Assembly: GCF_003864295.1 (NCBI RefSeq)
Contig: NZ_BDQK01000005.1
Span: forward strand, 248,001-312,000
Direction of reading: 5' to 3'
Source of the DNA: Aphanothece sacrum FPU1
Lineage (GTDB): Bacteria; Cyanobacteriota; Cyanobacteriia; Cyanobacteriales; Microcystaceae
DNA length: 64,000 bases
Shown here: piece after piece, positions 54,847 through 62,904 of the stretch
Position numbering within the stretch: position 1 is the first letter of the stretch
Layout: each line of letters starts with the position of its first letter
Notes under the pieces: generated by a model
The model's database searches: none
What the model saw: only the letters and a program-made list of their open reading frames with translations
What the model was told of the DNA's origin: nothing
Made by a program: the position numbers and the translations under genes

Positions 54847-55815
54847 ATGACAGCAATCAAAATTGATGGTGCAGGATATCCCATTAAAGACATTTTTAGC
54901 GATCAGTTTTCTTTTAATATTCCTAATTATCAACGTCCCTATGCTTGGACAACAGAAGAAACAGAAAGATTGTTAGATGATCTTCTTGATGCAATGGAAG
55001 ATGATAAAATTGATATTAGTGAAGTTTCTCCTTATTTTTTGGGTAATATTGTTTTAATCAAACCAATTGATAAACCAGAATCAGAAGTAGTTGATGGACA
55101 GCAAAGATTAACAACTCTTACTATTCTTTTTGCTGTTTTAAGAAAATTTCTTCCGACATATCAGCATTCTCTCAATGAGTTCATTTGTCAACCAGAAAAT
55201 TTATTAACGGGTAATTCTGCACGTCCTCGGTTATACTTAAGAAAACGTGATTGCCAATTTTTTGAAAAACAGATACAAACATCAGAGGAACTCGAAAATG
55301 TAGATACTATGACAGTAAAGAATCTTTCTGATCCTGAAAAAAATATTATCGACAATACCCGAATTTTATTACAACGAATTGCTCAAGAATTACCCGAAGA
55401 ATCTCAAAAAATACGTCTTACACAATTTTTGTTACAGCGATGTTATTTAGTCGCTGTTTCTACCCCTGATTTTGACTCTGCTTATCGTATTTTTTCAGTT
55501 CTTAATGATCGCGGTTTAGATTTATCGATTACTGATATTTTAAAAGCCGATATCATTGGAAAAATTTCAAAGCAAAAATTTTCTAGTCCTGAAGAATCTC
55601 AAAAAACTGAAAATAAATATACCCAAAAATGGGAAGATTTAGAAGAAGACCTCGGAAGAGATGCTTTTAAAGAACTTTTTTCTCATATTCGCATGATTTA
55701 TCGTAAGAGTAAGTTAAGTAGAAAAGTGATTGAGGAATTTCGTGAATATGTTTTAACTGAAGTTAATAATCCTTGTAATTTCATTAACTTATTTTTAAAG
55801 TCCTGCAATAGATGA
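54847..55815 (+). CDS. DUF262-domain protein, shortened GmrSD-like endonuclease subunit
   Basis: A 322-residue protein. The N-terminal DUF262 (GmrS/ParB-like) module is clear: FNIPNYQRPYAWTTEETERL, PYFLGNIVLIK and the EVVDGQQRLTTLTILFAVLR D-G-Q-Q-R nucleotide motif, then SAYRIFSVLNDRGLDLSITD. Full-length GmrSD-like type IV restriction proteins are about 550-700 residues with a C-terminal DUF1524 HNH nuclease. Here the frame ends LFLKSCNR at 55815 and the nuclease domain is missing. It is probably a truncated defence gene, or a single-domain variant. Confidence 0.75.
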   Translation: MTAIKIDGAGYPIKDIFSDQFSFNIPNYQRPYAWTTEETERLLDDLLDAMEDDKIDISEVSPYFLGNIVLIKPIDKPESEVVDGQQRLTTLTILFAVLRKFLPTYQHSLNEFICQPENLLTGNSARPRLYLRKRDCQFFEKQIQTSEELENVDTMTVKNLSDPEKNIIDNTRILLQRIAQELPEESQKIRLTQFLLQRCYLVAVSTPDFDSAYRIFSVLNDRGLDLSITDILKADIIGKISKQKFSSPEESQKTENKYTQKWEDLEEDLGRDAFKELFSHIRMIYRKSKLSRKVIEEFREYVLTEVNNPCNFINLFLKSCNR

Positions 55816-55818
55816 TTT

Positions 55819-56133
55819 TTATGGACTTGGAATCGCCCTAATTAAAAGTGTCATTAAACTGGTTAATACAGCAACAACAATCGGAATAATTAAAGATTTA
55901 GCACCTTTTAAATCAGCAATATCTGTTGTTAAACTCTTTTGTTCTAACTCAATCTTGTCAACATTTTTATTAATAATTGTTAATTGTTTATCAAGACTTT
56001 CTACTTTTTCTTCTAAACGAGCTTGCCCAACTTCCAAATTATTAAGACGCGCATCTATCTTGTCAAGCTTATTATTGATTTGTCCTAAAACTTGACTAAG
56101 ATCAGTTGTTACTTGTATCGGTGTATTAGACAT
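55819..56133 (-). CDS. Coiled-coil protein with C-terminal membrane anchor
   Basis: A 104-residue protein. Residues 5-80 are a regular coiled coil (LGQINNKLDKIDARLNNLEV, ARLEEKVESLDKQLTIINKN). The end is one membrane span (SLIIPIVVAVLTSLMTLLIRA). Similar short tail-anchored coiled coils are common in cyanobacteria; the function is unknown. Its stop converges on the DUF262 gene with a 3-bp gap. Compare the broken coiled-coil gene at 20709. Confidence 0.7.
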   Translation of the reverse strand: MSNTPIQVTTDLSQVLGQINNKLDKIDARLNNLEVGQARLEEKVESLDKQLTIINKNVDKIELEQKSLTTDIADLKGAKSLIIPIVVAVLTSLMTLLIRAIPSP

Positions 56134-56272
56134 TATTTATATAGGTTGAATTTCGATAACCTTCTATAGTCATTGTATCTTGATTCTTAAAGATTTCTTA
56201 CTGTCAACTCTACTTAAAATCCCTAAGATGATACAATGCACATGATTCTAAACAGTATCAGGTAAGACTATC

Positions 56273-57346
56273 GTGGTTCAACTGTCCGTCTCACCCCCCC
56301 AAACTCAAGAAACCGCCCCATTAAAGGACTGGTTACAATCAATCGTACAAAGAATTATAAATGGCGATCGCCTCAACAAAACCGAAGCCTTAAACCTGAC
56401 CCAAATAGAAGGCAAGGACAACATTTTATTATTATGTGAAGCCGCCGATCAAATTCGTCAAGCCTGTTGCGGTAACGTTGTCGATTTATGTAGCATTATC
56501 AACGTTAAATCGGGTAATTGCTCCGAAAATTGCCGTTTTTGTTCCCAATCCGTTCATCATCAAGGTGAAGATTCTCCTATCTATGGCCTAAAATCTTCAG
56601 AAGAAATTCTTGCTCAAGCGATCGCAGCAGAAGCAGCCGGGGCCAAACGCTTCTGTTTAGTCAGTCAAGGACGAGGACCAAAATATAGTAGCCCAAAATC
56701 AGGGGAATTTGAGCAAATATTAGAAACAGTGCGGCAAATTACGACCCAAACCAATATTAAACCCTGTTGCGCCCTCGGAGAAGTGACTCCCGAACAGGCC
56801 AAAGCTTTAAAAGATGCAGGTGTTACCCGTTATAATCATAATTTAGAAGCCTCCGAGAACTTCTACTCAGACATTGTTACCACTCACAGTTGGCGCGATC
56901 GCGTTGAAACCATCAAAAACCTCAAATCTGCTGGAATTCAAGCCTGTACGGGCGGAATTATGGGCATGGGAGAAACATGGGAAGATAGGGTGGATCTGGC
57001 TTTATCCTTACGGGAATTAGGCGTAGAATCAGTTCCTATTAACCTATTGAACCCCAGACAAGGCACTCCTTTAGGGCATCTTCCTAAATTAGATGTATTT
57101 GACGCATTAAAGGCGATCGCCATTTTCCGTTTTATCTTGCCTGAGCAAATTTTACGGTATGCGGGGGGTAGAGAGGCAGTTATGGGAGAATTACAAAGCC
57201 TTGGCTTAAAAGCGGGAATTAATGCTATGCTGATTGGACATTACCTCACCACTCTCGGACAACCGCCAGAACAAGATCACGCTATGCTTGAATCTTTAGG
57301 ACTGCAAGGGGGTGAAGCTCCAATTCCAGGTGAATACAAAACGTAA
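56273..57346 (+). CDS. bioB: Biotin synthase
   Basis: A 357-residue radical SAM enzyme that inserts sulfur into dethiobiotin. The 4Fe-4S cluster motif is in GNCSENCRFCSQSVHHQGED (C-x3-C-x2-C). The second cluster residues and sugar/SAM sites include CCALGEVTPEQAKALKDAGV, YNHNLEASENFYSDIVTTHS and INLLNPRQGTPLGHL. The start is GTG at 56273. It overlaps bioY, and with lspA may form one operon. Confidence 0.97.
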   Translation: MVQLSVSPPQTQETAPLKDWLQSIVQRIINGDRLNKTEALNLTQIEGKDNILLLCEAADQIRQACCGNVVDLCSIINVKSGNCSENCRFCSQSVHHQGEDSPIYGLKSSEEILAQAIAAEAAGAKRFCLVSQGRGPKYSSPKSGEFEQILETVRQITTQTNIKPCCALGEVTPEQAKALKDAGVTRYNHNLEASENFYSDIVTTHSWRDRVETIKNLKSAGIQACTGGIMGMGETWEDRVDLALSLRELGVESVPINLLNPRQGTPLGHLPKLDVFDALKAIAIFRFILPEQILRYAGGREAVMGELQSLGLKAGINAMLIGHYLTTLGQPPEQDHAMLESLGLQGGEAPIPGEYKT

Positions 57347-57980
57347 TCGTAAAAACCAAAAATCTCTTATTAACCCTAAAAAATCAGCATCAACGGTGTC
57401 TTTTGCCAATGAATTTCTCTGGGCGATAATAGGCTTATTGTTGACTGTTTTCAGCACATTTGTTGAAGCCTTTATCACTAATTTACCTTGGTTTTGGTCA
57501 GAACAAGGGATTAATTATCACTCCCTTGGGGTAACTTTCCAAGTGGGCGCAGTGTTATTAACAGGTTGTATGGGGGGAAAAAATGCCGGGTTACTTTCCC
57601 AATTTGCCTATGTTTTCTTAGGGTTATTTTGGTTACCTGTTTTTGCTCATGGTGGGGGATTCAATTATTGGCAAGAACCGAGTTTTGGCTATGTTTTAGG
57701 CTTTATTCCAGGGGCTGGTTTGTGTGGTTGGATGGCTTTTCGTACAAGGACAAAAATAGAATCTTTAGGGGTGAGTGCGATCGCGGGATTGCTAGTAATT
57801 CATATCTGTGGCTTAATTTATTTAGTGGGTATGTCTTATCTGAATCCTAATATTCTCTCTCACAATAGTCTTTTAGAGATGATAAAAAATTATTCTGTTA
57901 ATCCTTTACCGGGACAGTTTGTTATTGTTTGTATGGTAGCTTTCATGGCTTTTATTCTCCGTCAAGTGTTATTTTATTAA
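57312..57980 (+). CDS. bioY: BioY-type biotin transporter (S component)
   Basis: A 222-residue membrane protein of the BioY family. Six hydrophobic segments include LWAIIGLLLTVFSTFVEAFI and QVGAVLLTGCMGGKNAGLLS, with the GxxxG-type loops and FAHGGGFNYWQEPSFGYVLG characteristic of BioY. It binds biotin and works with energising EcfAT modules or alone. The start is a GTG at 57312 (or 57330), overlapping bioB by 35 (or 17) bp, which supports coupled biotin synthesis and uptake. Confidence 0.9.
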   Translation: MKLQFQVNTKRNRKNQKSLINPKKSASTVSFANEFLWAIIGLLLTVFSTFVEAFITNLPWFWSEQGINYHSLGVTFQVGAVLLTGCMGGKNAGLLSQFAYVFLGLFWLPVFAHGGGFNYWQEPSFGYVLGFIPGAGLCGWMAFRTRTKIESLGVSAIAGLLVIHICGLIYLVGMSYLNPNILSHNSLLEMIKNYSVNPLPGQFVIVCMVAFMAFILRQVLFY

Positions 57981-58041
57981 GTAATCCGTTTAAGATGAAA
58001 AAATCAGCCCTAAATAACTATTCCGATATTGGGGAAGACTT

Positions 58042-58509
58042 ATGAAAAGAAATCCTTTTTTTTGGCTAGTTGGTATCACGGGACTGGTTCTCGATCAAAT
58101 TACTAAATATTGGGTAGTAAAATCTTTTGCTAACCTGGGAGATACTTTTCCTTTGTGGCCAGAGGTTTTTCACTTTACTTATGTTATCAATACTGGGGCT
58201 GCCTTTAGTTTTTTTAGCGGGGGGGCCGGTTGGTTACGTTGGCTTTCTTTAGGGGTAAGTTTAGGATTAATGGGTTTAGCTTGGTGGGGGGGTAAAATGA
58301 ATTTACTTGAACAATTAGGCTATGGATTTATTTTAGCAGGTGCTTCGGGCAATGGAATTGATCGGTTTTTATTTGGTTATGTTGTAGATTTTCTAGATTT
58401 TCGTTTGATTCATTTTCCTGTTTTTAATTTGGCTGATCTTTGTATCAATATTGGTATTTTATTCTTAATAATAGCAAGTTTTTCTCCTCAATATTCAAGA
58501 AAATCATAG
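58042..58509 (+). CDS. lspA: Lipoprotein signal peptidase (signal peptidase II)
   Basis: A 155-residue aspartyl protease with four membrane spans. GLVLDQITKYWVVKS, VINTGAAFSF, the catalytic-Asp motif GNGIDRFLFGYVVDFLDF and HFPVFNLADLCINIG are all characteristic. It removes signal peptides from prolipoproteins after lipidation. It is 61 bp downstream of bioY, on the same strand. Confidence 0.97.
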   Translation: MKRNPFFWLVGITGLVLDQITKYWVVKSFANLGDTFPLWPEVFHFTYVINTGAAFSFFSGGAGWLRWLSLGVSLGLMGLAWWGGKMNLLEQLGYGFILAGASGNGIDRFLFGYVVDFLDFRLIHFPVFNLADLCINIGILFLIIASFSPQYSRKS

Positions 58510-58520
58510 GTAAAATTAAT

Positions 58521-58545
58521 GTAGGGTGGGCAATGCCCACCCTAC
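58521..58545. repeat. Perfect palindrome GTAGGGTGGGCA/TGCCCACCCTAC
   Basis: A 25-bp palindrome with a 1-bp centre after lspA. It belongs to the class seen at 42679 and, in variant form, at 31531. Confidence 0.85.
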
Positions 58546-58594
58546 TGCTGTCCCATAGTGCTATTATTAATAAAGCACAATAGGAGCAAAAAAA

Positions 58595-59773
58595 ATGACA
58601 AATTATGATTGGATTGTTATTGGGAGTGGAATTACAGGTTCAGCTTTAAGCTATGAATTAATCAAAAAAGGATTAAGTGTATTATTATTAGAAAAAGACC
58701 CTAAACCCGACAATGCAACCTCTTATAGTTATGGTGGTTTAGCTTATGCGTCAGGAACGGATAAATTATCCCGTCAACTGTGTCAAGAAGGTATAGAACT
58801 TCATCGTCATCTATCCCAAGAATTAGAAGCAGACACAGAATTTCGTGAGGTAGATTTATGTTTAACTATTGCCTCAAAAAATGACCCCAAAACTATTGCT
58901 AAAAATTATGATAAATTTGTTATCAAACCTGAAATTTTAACGGTTAAGGAAGCTTGTGAATTAGAACCTCTATTAAATCCTGATGCGATTTCTGGTGTCC
59001 TAAAATTACCTAATGGTCATATTAACCCATCAAAAACAAATCAGGCCTATCAGCAAGCATTTCTCAGATTAGGAGGGGACATAAAATTTGAATGTGTGAA
59101 TACATTTATTCAACAAGAAAATGAAATTCAAGGAGTTGTTACTTCTCAAAATCAATATTATGCTAAAAATACAGTGATTTGTGCAGGTGGATTGAGTTGT
59201 TTGTTATTAAAAGAACTGGGAATTAATCTTAATCTTTACTTTACTCATGCTCAATTAATTATGACACCACCTGTTGATTTTAAATTAAGTACAATGGTAA
59301 TGCCAGGTGATTTACAACGGTTAAATTTAGAAGAAAAAGCTACTAATACTGATATGATTACATCCTGGAATAACCAGAGTTCTGAATTAATTGCTGATGT
59401 AATAGACCCAGGTATAATTCAATTTCTTAATGGGAGTTTATGTTTAGGACAAATTAGTCAAATTATTACCAATCCTCACACTAAAAGTAATTCAATAGAA
59501 AGTGAAAATAGAATTAGACAAGAAGTCTGTAAAATCATACCAGCGTTAGAAAATATATCTGGAACTTGGCATAATTGTTTAGTCGCTTTTACCCCAAATG
59601 CTGATTTTTTAGTGGGACAAATTAACGAATTAATGGGACTTTATGTCTTTTCAGGTTTCACCCATACCTTTGTAATTGCTCCCCCATTAGCTAGACATTT
59701 TGTAAGTTGGGTAACAGGAGAAACTAACATATCTGCGTTAGGAATTAATGAACATATTTTGCATATTAAGTAA
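58595..59773 (+). CDS. FAD-dependent oxidoreductase (DAO family)
   Basis: A 392-residue flavoprotein. The dinucleotide site is DWIVIGSGITGSALSYELIK with the acidic end of strand 2 in LLLEKDPKPD. The C-terminal family signature LYVFSGFTHTFVIAPPLARH closes the FAD site. The fold matches the DadA/glycine-oxidase/sarcosine-oxidase group; the amine substrate is unknown. It stands alone between palindromes. Confidence 0.88.
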   Translation: MTNYDWIVIGSGITGSALSYELIKKGLSVLLLEKDPKPDNATSYSYGGLAYASGTDKLSRQLCQEGIELHRHLSQELEADTEFREVDLCLTIASKNDPKTIAKNYDKFVIKPEILTVKEACELEPLLNPDAISGVLKLPNGHINPSKTNQAYQQAFLRLGGDIKFECVNTFIQQENEIQGVVTSQNQYYAKNTVICAGGLSCLLLKELGINLNLYFTHAQLIMTPPVDFKLSTMVMPGDLQRLNLEEKATNTDMITSWNNQSSELIADVIDPGIIQFLNGSLCLGQISQIITNPHTKSNSIESENRIRQEVCKIIPALENISGTWHNCLVAFTPNADFLVGQINELMGLYVFSGFTHTFVIAPPLARHFVSWVTGETNISALGINEHILHIK

Positions 59774-59909
59774 TATAAAGTTTTGATAAGCTTTGAAAAT
59801 TACTAATTGTTACTAATTATTCTTGATTGCATTAACTCTTGAAATCTCTTAACAAATTTCTATGCTAGTTTTAGGGAGTGCCAAACGTAATTTGTTAAGG
59901 TGAAACGTC

Positions 59910-60434
59910 ATGGAATTTTTGCACAAATTAGGAATAACAACTATTACAACTACCTTAAGTTTAACGGTTATTAATGGCTTTATCCCGTCTCCAGTGCAAG
60001 CAATAAGCCTCATTAATTTTGATGCTACTTTAAATACTGGCGTAAATACTGGCCAAAAGTTTAACGGTTCTTTCACTTATGATGAAACTCAAGTTAATTC
60101 CTCTGGACTTTCTACATTATTTCCAAATAATGGTCTTTTAAGTGCGAATTTCTCCTATATTGGTACAAATTATACAGAAGTTAATGATAGTAATTTCTCA
60201 AATGGGCCAACTGCTACTTTTGTCAATGGAGATTTTACAGCATTTGAATTTCTTGTAGATGGAGTTTTTCTAATTGATACAGATACTTTTAACGACTTAG
60301 TAACTAATGATACGGGAACTGTTGTTTATTCTAGTCCGAAAGTTGTTACTGTTCCTGAAAAAACGGTTAACCCTTTGTTACTGATGAGTTTTCTCGGACT
60401 AGGAGGGCTAATTAAAAAGAGTTCCTCTGTTTAA
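59910..60434 (+). CDS. Exported PEP-CTERM-like protein
   Basis: A 174-residue protein with a signal peptide-like start (MEFLHKLGITTITTTLSLTV then INGFIPSPVQAI, cleavage near VQA) and a C-terminal tail VPEKTVNPLLLMSFLGLGGL followed by basic KK. This is a PEP-CTERM type with E-K for E-P. The middle is beta-rich with Asn/Thr/Gly (FDATLNTGVNTGQKFNGSFT), a cell-surface-like composition. The function is unknown. Its 3' end overlaps the convergent gene. Confidence 0.75.
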   Translation: MEFLHKLGITTITTTLSLTVINGFIPSPVQAISLINFDATLNTGVNTGQKFNGSFTYDETQVNSSGLSTLFPNNGLLSANFSYIGTNYTEVNDSNFSNGPTATFVNGDFTAFEFLVDGVFLIDTDTFNDLVTNDTGTVVYSSPKVVTVPEKTVNPLLLMSFLGLGGLIKKSSSV

Positions 60435-60821
60435 ATTGGCAATCTTTCGTAACCATAACCAACCCAAAGAACAACCTATCAAATAATGGGGAAAATCCCA
60501 CCAGGAGAAGGTTGTTCCTAAGAGTAATTTACCGATTAAATAAGAACGAACTAATTCTAAGATGGGAGGATGCCAAAGTTGTAATATTTCCAAAATGCAG
60601 GTAATGATGAATACATAAATAGGAATTAATTTGAGATATTTTTGGTTTTTAAAAAAATAAAAAGCAAATAAACACCAAAAAATCTCATACCAAATTCCAG
60701 CAGAATAATTATTAACCCATTCCTGTGCTAATCCTTGATAAAATTTAGAAAATAAGCCCAAGGGAATGACAATTAAGATTGACACAGAGATTAAAAACTC
60801 TTTTTGTTTCCAAAAAATCAT
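60408..60821 (-). CDS. DUF2809 family membrane protein
   Basis: A 137-residue protein with four predicted spans: FLISVSILIVIPLGLFSKFY, the segment NNYSAGIWYEIFWCLFAFYF, LIPIYVFIITCILEILQLWH and WWDFPHYLIGCSLGWLWLRK. The pattern ILEILQLWHPP and FSWWDFPHYLIGCSLG matches DUF2809/VanZ-like small membrane proteins. The function is unknown. It converges on the PEP-CTERM gene with a 27-bp overlap. Confidence 0.82.
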   Translation of the reverse strand: MIFWKQKEFLISVSILIVIPLGLFSKFYQGLAQEWVNNYSAGIWYEIFWCLFAFYFFKNQKYLKLIPIYVFIITCILEILQLWHPPILELVRSYLIGKLLLGTTFSWWDFPHYLIGCSLGWLWLRKIANLNRGTLFN

Positions 60822-60842
60822 TGAAGTCTGCCCAAAATTATT

Positions 60843-60872
60843 AATAAAAAAGCCCCATTAATACATGGGGCT
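60843..60872 (-). terminator. Rho-independent terminator of psbD
   Basis: On the minus strand a stem AGCCCCAT / ATGGGGCT (60851-60858 with 60865-60872) is followed by TTTTTATT. It lies 63 bp after the psbD stop and marks a single-gene transcript. Confidence 0.9.
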
Positions 60873-60934
60873 AAGTCAAAAGCTTGGAAAAATCAACTAA
60901 AAAGAGTGAATTATGAACCCTTCTTAGGCAATAA

Positions 60935-61990
60935 TTAGAGAGCGTTACCGCGAGGTAGAACTTCTTCAGGGAAGATAAAGTTTTGATGGGGTTGGTCTTG
61001 AGGAGCCATCCAAGCTCGTAGACCTTCGTTCAACAGAATATTTTTGGTGTAGAATGTCTCAAATTCAGGGTCTTCAGCAGCCCGTAATTCTTGAGAAACA
61101 AAGTCATAAGCCCGTAGGTTTAAAGCTAAGCCTACAATACCAATGGAACTCATCCACAGACCCGTTACAGGGACAAATAACATGAAGAAGTGTAACCAAC
61201 GTTTGTTGGAGAAAGCAATACCGAAAATCTGTGACCAGAAACGGTTAGCTGTCACCATTGAGTAGGTTTCTTCTGCTTGGGTGGGTTCAAACGCGCGGAA
61301 AGTGTTCGCTTGATCACTGTCTTCAAACAGGGTATTTTCTACTGTAGCACCATGAATAGCACATAGTAGCGCACCACCGAGAACACCCGCTACTCCCATC
61401 ATGTGGAAGGGGTTGAGTGTCCAGTTGTGGAAACCTTGTAAAAAGAGGATGAAACGGAAAATTCCTGCTACTCCGAAACTAGGAGCAAAGAACCAGCTAG
61501 ATTGTCCCAAGGGGTACATCAGAAATACACTGACAAAAACCGCAATAGGAGCAGAAAAAGCGATGGCGTTGTAAGGACGAATACCCACTAGACGGGAAAT
61601 TTCAAACTGACGTAGCATAAAGCCAATCAGAGCGAAAGCACCGTGAAGGGCGGTAAATGTCCATAAACCACCGATTTGACACCAACGGGTAAATACACCT
61701 TGAGCTTCAGGGCCCCAAAGGAATAAGATGGAGTGTCCGAAGGCGTTGGCTGGGGAAGATACCGCAACGGTCAGGAAGTTACAACCTTCGAGGTAAGAAC
61801 TAGCCAATCCGTGAGTGTACCAAGAGCTAACAAAGGTAGTTCCGGTTAACCAGCCACCTAAAGCCAAATAGGCACAGGGGAATAGCAGTAAACCAGACCA
61901 ACCAACGAATACAAAACGATCGCGCTTAAGCCAGTCATCGAGGATATCAAACCATCCTCTTTCTGGGGCGCGTCCGACTGCAATGGTCAT
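60935..61990 (-). CDS. psbD: Photosystem II reaction-centre protein D2
   Basis: A 351-residue D2 protein that binds the reaction-centre chlorophylls, pheophytin and plastoquinone [22 protein letters not shown] at the start, the QA and iron ligands in [20 protein letters not shown] and [20 protein letters not shown], and the redox Tyr region are typical. The protein ends EVLPRGNAL. The gene is monocistronic: no psbC overlaps or follows it and a terminator does. So this is probably the additional psbD copy, whereas a psbDC operon would lie elsewhere. Confidence 0.98.
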   Translation of the reverse strand: MTIAVGRAPERGWFDILDDWLKRDRFVFVGWSGLLLFPCAYLALGGWLTGTTFVSSWYTHGLASSYLEGCNFLTVAVSSPANAFGHSILFLWGPEAQGVFTRWCQIGGLWTFTALHGAFALIGFMLRQFEISRLVGIRPYNAIAFSAPIAVFVSVFLMYPLGQSSWFFAPSFGVAGIFRFILFLQGFHNWTLNPFHMMGVAGVLGGALLCAIHGATVENTLFEDSDQANTFRAFEPTQAEETYSMVTANRFWSQIFGIAFSNKRWLHFFMLFVPVTGLWMSSIGIVGLALNLRAYDFVSQELRAAEDPEFETFYTKNILLNEGLRAWMAPQDQPHQNFIFPEEVLPRGNAL

Positions 61991-62259
61991 CGCGCAAATC
62001 TCCGAATAATTATAAGGACAGGGTTTAAGAGTTCTCTAACTTGAGCTAAAATATTCCAACTTCAGATTATGAAGTAGAACATTAGACCAAATGTGAGAAT
62101 TCTTTACGTTTCTTAACTTATACTATCTTAATGTAAACTGTCAGAGTTTTCCACCCCAATTCTTAATAAATTCTAAAGATTGACTGAAAGCGGTTAACTG
62201 TAGGGGATTTGGGGAATTCTGACCGATAATCAAAATAGAGCCATTTACTTGTAGGATTC

Positions 62260-62535
62260 ATGATTAGCATTGATTTAACGTTGAAGTATACCCCTATTCC
62301 TATTTCCGTCCAACGTAAAGAAACTGAGGATGCAGAAGCCTTGTATCAACGCATTATAGGGGTCATGGGTTCTCCCACACCCCAACTGGTAGAATTGACT
62401 TGTGAGAAGCAACTTGAGAAAAAAGTGGCTGTGATGAGTGATCAAATTAGTGCGGTGATTTTGTCTCAGAAAGATGGGTCGACAGCCGCAGGAAGAGTTC
62501 CAGGGTTCTTTGCTTTGGCAGACTCGGAAAAGTAA
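62260..62535 (+). CDS. UPF0367 family protein
   Basis: A 91-residue protein conserved in cyanobacteria and plastids: SIDLTLKYTPIPISVQRKET, EDAEALYQRIIGVMGSPTPQ and LVELTCEKQLEKKVAVMSDQ, ending in VPGFFALAD. The function is unknown. It is divergent from psbD, with 269 bp between the two starts. No named role is known to me. Confidence 0.9.
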   Translation: MISIDLTLKYTPIPISVQRKETEDAEALYQRIIGVMGSPTPQLVELTCEKQLEKKVAVMSDQISAVILSQKDGSTAAGRVPGFFALADSEK

Positions 62536-62610
62536 TACCAATTCTGGAAAATCCGACTACAGATGCTTATGGTGTAGGGGTCAACGGCCGTTGACCCCGA
62601 TAAAGATGTG

Positions 62611-62845
62611 TAAGTAGGTGGTCATAATTAAAGTCACAATAGAAAAGGGTTCTCCCGTACCTGTGGTGATAAGTAAAAGCTTATAATTTGTAGGGTGGGT
62701 TAGACGCGGCTATGATTTTGATGAAAAACCCATAACTTTTAAGGCGCGTCGTAACCCACCATCTTAAGTGTTGTAGCTGATTATACATTTTATACCAAGA
62801 TGTCGGGAAAGCCCAGAAAAGTTCGTAGTGATGGCTTTAGCCACT
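62611..62845. repeat. Degenerate MITE with nested insertion
   Basis: Starts with the MITE end TAAGTAGGTGGTCATAATTA. The pieces CACAATAGAAAAG and CGTAGTGATGGCTTTAGCCA are adjacent in the element at 41821-42094, but here they are separated by about 170 bp. The intervening DNA includes the TCTCCCGTA repeat and a GTAGGGTGGGTTAGACGCGG palindrome fragment. The right inverted repeat is missing. Confidence 0.5.
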
Positions 62846-62876
62846 AAGAAGGAGAGGTTTTAAACCCAATTAATTA

Positions 62877-62904
62877 TCAATTATCCATTGTCAATTATCC
62901 ATTG
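62877..62904. repeat. Two 14-bp units (double heptamers) at the ftsW end
   Basis: TCAATTATCCATTG is repeated twice in tandem. The TTA at 62895-62897 is the complement of the ftsW TAA stop codon. Confidence 0.9.
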
